Assembly: GCA_001805845.1 (NCBI GenBank)
Contig: MHHA01000049.1
Coordinates: forward strand, 1-8,616
DNA: 8,616 nt
Direction: 5' to 3'
From: Omnitrophica WOR_2 bacterium RIFCSPLOWO2_12_FULL_46_30
Lineage (GTDB): Bacteria > Omnitrophota > Gorgyraeia > Gygaellales > UBA12090
Shown here: positions 4,895 through 8,616 of the stretch, piece after piece
Layout of the letters: the number at the start of each line of letters is the position of its first letter
Position numbering within the stretch: the stretch's first letter is position 1
Translations under genes and position numbers: made by a program
The notes under the pieces: model-generated
Told to the model about the DNA's origin: nothing
What the model saw: only the letters and a program-made list of their open reading frames with translations
Databases searched by the model: none

Positions 4895-7681
4895 TTAAAC
4901 AGTTAATACTTTTTTTAAATAGCTTCCGGTATAGGATTTATTGTTTTTCGTCAATTCAAAAGGGCTGCCGCAGGCAACTACCTGTCCGCCGGCATCCCCT
5001 CCTTCGGGGCCTAAATCAATGATATAATCGCATGCCTTAACCACGTCTAAATTATGTTCAATAACAATAACGGTGTTTCCTTTTTCCACCAGGCGATGCA
5101 ATACCGAGAGAAGCTTATCCACGTCGGCAAAATGGAGCCCGGTGGTCGGCTCATCCAGGATATACAATGTCCTGCCGGTTGCGCGCTTGCTCAATTCCGC
5201 TGAAAGCTTAACCCGCTGGGCCTCGCCCCCTGAAAGGGTAGTTGCGGATTGGCCTAATTGAATATAGCCTAAACCCACGTCGCATAAGGTATCAAGGATA
5301 TTTTTTATCTTCGGTATATTGCCAAACAATTCCCTCGCCTCTATAACGGTCATCTCTAAGGCATCAGCAATTGATTTCCCTTTATACCTGGCCTCTAAGG
5401 TCTGTTCATTAAAACGCCTGCCCTGGCATACGTCGCAAGCCACATAGACAGGGGGGAGGAAATGCATCTCAATCTTTTTTATGCCATCGCCCATACAGGC
5501 CTCACAGCGGCCGCCCTGGACATTAAAAGAAAACCTTCCCGGTTTATACCCCCGCACTTTTGATTCCGGAAGCCGGGTGAATATATCCCGGATATGGCTG
5601 TAGACGCCGGTATAGGTAGCCGGGTTAGAGCGGGGAGTCCTGCCGATAGGCGATTGGTCAACCACAATCACCTTATCAATAAACTCATAGCCCTCGATTC
5701 TTCTATGGCTTCCTGCCTTCATTTTGCTTTTGAACAACTTTTGCATAAGCGCAGGATAGAGAATATCCTGGATTAAGGTTGACTTACCGGAACCGGATAC
5801 GCCGCTAATGCAGACAAACAAACCCAGCGGTATTCGGACATCTATACTTTTTAGGTTATGCTCGCTGGCGCCGATTATCTTAAGCATATTCCTGCCGTCC
5901 GCCGCTCTCGGCTTTGAAGAAGGATGAATTCTTAATTCTTTGTTTAAGTACTTTGCAGTCAGAGATGCCCTGCATTTACAAAGCTCACTAATAGGGCCAT
6001 TAAAAATAATCTCTCCTCCGTGCCTTCCGGCGCCCGGGCCCAGGTCCACCACCCAGTCGCTTGAACGGATGGTCTCTTCATCATGTTCAACCACGATTAA
6101 GGTATTGCCTAAATCCCTGAGGGCCTTAAGGGCAGCGATAAGTTTATCGCTATCCCGCCGATGTAAACCTATGCTCGGCTCATCCAGGATATACAAAACG
6201 CCGACTAAGCCGCAACCTACCTGGGTTGCCAGCCGTATGCGCTGGGCTTCACCTCCTGAAAGCGTGGAACTCAAGCGGTCTAAAGTCAAATAACCCAGGC
6301 CCACATCAATACAAAATTTTAACTTTAGCCTTATTTCTTTTAACACAGGGTGCGCTATCTGCCTTTGCCGGTCATTGAGTTTTAAATTCTCAAAAAAAAT
6401 CAGGGCATCCGCGATAGACATCCTGGCTATGTCATAGATGGACAAACCCCCTATTTTTACGCTGAGCGCTTCTTTTTTCAGCCTTGAGCCGCTACATTGC
6501 GGGCAGGGCGCCTTTGACATATACCGCGAAATCTCGCAGCGTAAAAACTCAGAATCGGTTTCTTTAAATAATCTTTCCAGATGCGGGATAACGCCTTCGT
6601 ACCTTCTCCAGCCGACTAATCCAGGGCTTCCGTAAAGAATGATTTTCTGTTTCTCCTTAGGGATCTTGTTAAAAGCCGTTTCTAAATCTATATCCAACGA
6701 ACTGCAAAGCTGTCGTAACAGGCTGCGGTAGTACATAAGATATCCCCTCCCGCCTTTTCTCCAGGGTTCTATTGCGTCAATGACAGGACTATCTTTATCG
6801 GGAATAATAAAATCAATATCAAATTCAAACTTGACTCCCAGGCCGTTACAGGCCGGGCAGGCGCCATAAGGGGAATTGAAAGAAAAAATGCGCGGCTGGA
6901 CCTCGCTATAACTGATGCCGCATTTGCTGCATGCGTACTCCTGGCTGAATACATAGTCCCTCCCGGCGCAGGCAATTACGACTATGCCTTTGCCAAATTT
7001 TAAAGCTGTTTCAACAGAATCGGCCAGCCTCTTTCTCTCTTCGGGCCGGATAATCAGCCTGTCCACCACTAGATCAATATTGTGGAGCTTATACTTATCA
7101 AGGCGGGGGAACAATTCTAATTCATAGATTGCGCCGTCAACTCTCACCCGGGCAAATCCTGCCTTGCGCACCTGGTTGGCTGTATCGCGGTATTCTCCCT
7201 TTTTGCCCCTGACTAGCGGAGCCAGAATTTCAATCCGCCCGCCAATTAATTTTGTTAATATATCCTTGATGATTTCATCGGCGCTCTGGCGGGTAATCGG
7301 TTGGGCGCAGCCATAACAGTAAACGGTTCCGACGCGGGCAAATAAAAGGCGCAGGTAATCATAGACCTCGGTCTGGGTGGCTACCGTTGAACGGGGGCTG
7401 CCGCCCGCGGTCCTCTGTTCAATGGAAATAGCCGGAGACAGGCCTTCGATATATTCAACATCGGGTTTCTGTAACTGCTCTAAGAATTGGCGGGCATAGC
7501 TGGAGAGGCTTTCCACATAGCGGCGCTGGCCCTCGGCATAAATGGTATCAAAGGCAAGCGATGACTTACCGGAACCGGAGAGCCCGGTAATGACGATAAG
7601 TTTATTGCGCGGAAGCCTCAAATTAATACTTTTAAGATTATGCACCTTTGCCCCGCGGATAATTATCTCTTCAGTCGGCAT
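4895..7681 (-). CDS. uvrA: UvrA, excinuclease ABC subunit A
   Basis: UvrA is the dimeric ABC-type ATPase that detects bulky DNA lesions and loads UvrB in nucleotide-excision repair. From the chosen start it has 928 residues, close to the usual ~940. Visible in order are: Walker A GLSGSGKS (33-40); YVESLSSYARQFL (55-67); zinc module 1 with Cys pairs 251/254 and 275/278; C393-x2-C396; ABC signature LSGGE (474-478) with LDEPSIGLH; second Walker A GVSGSGKS (627-634); C-terminal zinc finger Cys 726/729 and 749/752; second signature LSGGE (816-820) with LDEPTTGLH. All key residues are intact. I chose the ATG at 7679-7681 because it matches the family N terminus and has AGAGGG about 7 to 8 bases upstream. 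In-frame GTG (7726) and ATG (7711) starts lie in or beside the terminator hairpin. The TAA stop is 5 bases before the next possible start. No LexA-like operator is obvious upstream. Confidence 0.97.
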   Translation of the reverse strand: MPTEEIIIRGAKVHNLKSINLRLPRNKLIVITGLSGSGKSSLAFDTIYAEGQRRYVESLSSYARQFLEQLQKPDVEYIEGLSPAISIEQRTAGGSPRSTVATQTEVYDYLRLLFARVGTVYCYGCAQPITRQSADEIIKDILTKLIGGRIEILAPLVRGKKGEYRDTANQVRKAGFARVRVDGAIYELELFPRLDKYKLHNIDLVVDRLIIRPEERKRLADSVETALKFGKGIVVIACAGRDYVFSQEYACSKCGISYSEVQPRIFSFNSPYGACPACNGLGVKFEFDIDFIIPDKDSPVIDAIEPWRKGGRGYLMYYRSLLRQLCSSLDIDLETAFNKIPKEKQKIILYGSPGLVGWRRYEGVIPHLERLFKETDSEFLRCEISRYMSKAPCPQCSGSRLKKEALSVKIGGLSIYDIARMSIADALIFFENLKLNDRQRQIAHPVLKEIRLKLKFCIDVGLGYLTLDRLSSTLSGGEAQRIRLATQVGCGLVGVLYILDEPSIGLHRRDSDKLIAALKALRDLGNTLIVVEHDEETIRSSDWVVDLGPGAGRHGGEIIFNGPISELCKCRASLTAKYLNKELRIHPSSKPRAADGRNMLKIIGASEHNLKSIDVRIPLGLFVCISGVSGSGKSTLIQDILYPALMQKLFKSKMKAGSHRRIEGYEFIDKVIVVDQSPIGRTPRSNPATYTGVYSHIRDIFTRLPESKVRGYKPGRFSFNVQGGRCEACMGDGIKKIEMHFLPPVYVACDVCQGRRFNEQTLEARYKGKSIADALEMTVIEARELFGNIPKIKNILDTLCDVGLGYIQLGQSATTLSGGEAQRVKLSAELSKRATGRTLYILDEPTTGLHFADVDKLLSVLHRLVEKGNTVIVIEHNLDVVKACDYIIDLGPEGGDAGGQVVACGSPFELTKNNKSYTGSYLKKVLTV

Positions 7682-7710
7682 ATTTCTGCCCTCTTGCCTT
7701 GAGGAACCCA

Positions 7711-7772
7711 TAAAAACTACCCCCACACCAATTGCGAATTTAGCCTACGCTATACTGCAATTGGTGTGGGGG
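7711..7772 (-). terminator. Rho-independent terminator or attenuator between the small basic protein gene and uvrA
   Basis: A perfect 16-bp inverted repeat (7720-7735 and 7757-7772; arm cccccacaccaattgc) encloses 21 bases that contain a further short stem (tagc 7741-7744 / gcta 7749-7752). Read on the minus strand, the stem ends in GGGGG followed by TAGTTTTTA, as in an intrinsic terminator. It begins about 18 bases after the TAG stop of the small protein gene. The other strand has no T tract, so the terminator faces uvrA. Only about 30 bases separate it from the preferred uvrA start, so uvrA is either read through or started from a promoter overlapping the hairpin. Confidence 0.7.
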
Positions 7773-7790
7773 CTAAAGCAAAACAACGGA

Positions 7791-8030
7791 CTATCTCTTT
7801 TTCCTCTTGCCGCCTCTGACCATCTTGGCGCAGGAGACATCGCCCTGCTTATCCACAAAATAAAGATAGCCGGATTTCTTTTCCACGCCAACCTTGGCCA
7901 CCTTCTCAATTTTACCGCCTTTTTTGCCGCCCCGCGCCATCTTGGCGCGAGAGATATCGCCATGCTTATCGACAAAATAAAGGTAACCTTCTTTTCTCTT
8001 TATTCCCGCCTTAGCTACTTTCTGTGCCAT
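7791..8030 (-). CDS. Small basic protein with two tandem copies of a ~32-residue module
   Basis: The product has 79 residues, is rich in Lys and Arg, and has no signal peptide or membrane segment. Residues 4-35 and 43-74 are copies of one module, identical at 23 of 32 positions. The shared core is GYLYFVDK, then G-D-[IV]-S, A-K-M and R-G-G; the linker GKKGGKIE-like stretch and the tail (KRKKR at the end) are basic. The alternation of short hydrophobic strands and turns (V-A-K-x-G, GYLYFVD, GDVS) suggests a small beta-meander. With the basic tails, binding to nucleic acid or the ribosome is possible, but this is inference. I do not recognise a named family. The start is the ATG at 8028-8030, preceded by AGGGGGTG with about 10 bases of spacing. 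The duplicated codons and good RBS make it a convincing gene. It follows nadX and ends before a hairpin with a T tract that separates it from uvrA. Confidence 0.8.
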   Translation of the reverse strand: MAQKVAKAGIKRKEGYLYFVDKHGDISRAKMARGGKKGGKIEKVAKVGVEKKSGYLYFVDKQGDVSCAKMVRGGKRKKR

Positions 8031-8057
8031 ATTTTACTTCACCCCCTTTCAAATTTG

Positions 8058-8074
8058 CCCCGCCAGCGGCGGGG
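8058..8074. repeat. GC-rich mini-hairpin (7-bp stem, 3-base loop)
   Basis: Arms ccccgcc (8058-8064) and ggcgggg (8068-8074) pair perfectly around the loop agc. The hairpin sits in the 49-base gap between the nadX stop and the start of the small basic protein. No T tract follows on the minus strand, so it is not a classical terminator. The same architecture recurs at 152-168 and 4695-4713. Confidence 0.7.
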
Positions 8075-8079
8075 TGAAC

Positions 8080-8616
8080 TTACGTTCCAATCTTCACCGC
8101 TTCAAAAATTTGTCTTAAAGTCGCGATTGCGGATAGAATAGCCAGATAACTGGTCTTAGGATTATCCGGGCTGGGATTATTTTCACAGCGGACAAATGTC
8201 CTGCCTGCCTCGGATTCAATTTCTATCTCATGGATATTTACCGGTTTCGGCGAACAGACAATTTTTACCCTGGTTTTTTCTCTGCCGATTCCCGCCAGGC
8301 TTAAGGTGGCGGCAACATTTATATTCTGAGGAAAAAATTTTACCGCCTCCTGCGCGCTGCCTTCAAAAATTTCTGTTTCTTTCTTTAGGGCGGTAAGATT
8401 TATTTTGTTTTTAACTACATACGGAGAGTCCCTTAAGGCCTGCGGCGGTTTTTTAGTAATAAGCGTTACCCTTCTGATACGAGCTAACCTGTGCGCCCTT
8501 AGCCCGTCAATTCCGCAGATTGCCCCGGAAGGAATATATACGGAACAACCTTTCTTGCGAGCTAACTTAAAGATATCCCCGGCATCAAGCAGGCCGCCTA
8601 CGCTCATTATCATACA
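8080..8616 (-). CDS. nadX: L-aspartate dehydrogenase (NadX type), C-terminal part, cut by window edge
   Basis: The frame is open to the right edge, so the N-terminal Rossmann NAD(P)-binding part and the start lie outside the window. About 178 codons are visible, against roughly 260 to 270 for the family. The visible part is the aspartate dehydrogenase domain (DUF108 type). It carries an SGAICGIDGL segment, a PQNINVAATLSLAG segment, an NIHEI motif whose His matches the conserved active-site His of the family, and the hallmark C-terminal NPSPDNPKTSYLAILSA. NadX enzymes oxidise L-aspartate to iminoaspartate with NAD(P)+; NadA and NadC then take this to NAD. This would be a cytoplasmic substitute for NadB, but nadA and nadC are not visible here. 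The methionine encoded at 8611-8613 is internal: the preceding codon is Cys and the family continues upstream. The gene ends with TAA about 50 bases before the next gene, so the two are probably co-transcribed. Confidence 0.85.
   Translation of the reverse strand, partial: CMIMSVGGLLDAGDIFKLARKKGCSVYIPSGAICGIDGLRAHRLARIRRVTLITKKPPQALRDSPYVVKNKINLTALKKETEIFEGSAQEAVKFFPQNINVAATLSLAGIGREKTRVKIVCSPKPVNIHEIEIESEAGRTFVRCENNPSPDNPKTSYLAILSAIATLRQIFEAVKIGT

Noticed and set aside
7542..8141. A 199-codon open frame on the plus strand across the start of uvrA and the small basic protein gene
   Set aside because: It lies antisense to two well-supported genes, has no recognisable domain or Shine-Dalgarno site, and is explained as a shadow of the coding frames.

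Overview
The window looks like a chromosomal segment of a Gram-negative (diderm) bacterium. The evidence is an ExbB/TolQ plus ExbD/TolR proton-channel pair, a large secreted TPR protein and a type IV pilin-like protein. Mixed base composition, clear Shine-Dalgarno sites and many small intergenic palindromes would suit an uncultured lineage such as Omnitrophota/PVC relatives, but that placement is a guess. No transposase, integrase, CRISPR array, rRNA or tRNA is recognisable. All supported genes lie on the minus strand, so transcription runs from right to left.

Right part (8616 to 7682): the C-terminal two thirds of an L-aspartate dehydrogenase (NadX type, NAD biosynthesis) enters from the right edge. 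It is followed by a 79-residue, very basic protein made of two near-identical modules. A strong hairpin with a T tract, which looks like a terminator or attenuator, follows.

Centre (7681 to 2313): a complete uvrA (nucleotide-excision repair) ends only five bases before the first possible start of a large TPR-repeat protein gene. The N-terminal part of that frame runs through a 224-bp nested palindromic element. A good signal peptide appears only after the element, so the true start is unresolved.

Left-centre (2312 to 1189): an ExbB/TolQ-like gene and an ExbD/TolR-like gene, tightly coupled, follow the TPR gene. Together they look like an envelope energy-transduction module: a proton-driven inner-membrane motor with a periplasmic TPR partner.

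Left (1188 to 1): after a gap with a plausible promoter comes a two-gene unit, a DUF2582-type winged-helix protein and a short PilX-like pilin. Then comes a 517-base AT-rich and hairpin-rich region containing a possible promoter. The first nine codons of a further minus-strand gene may begin at position 28.

Most genes are ordinary. The items worth a second look are the duplicated basic small protein, the palindromic element read in frame at the uvrA/TPR junction, the hairpin just before uvrA, and a recurrent family of GC-rich mini-hairpins in the gaps. I do not see a clearly new multi-gene defence or mobile system here.
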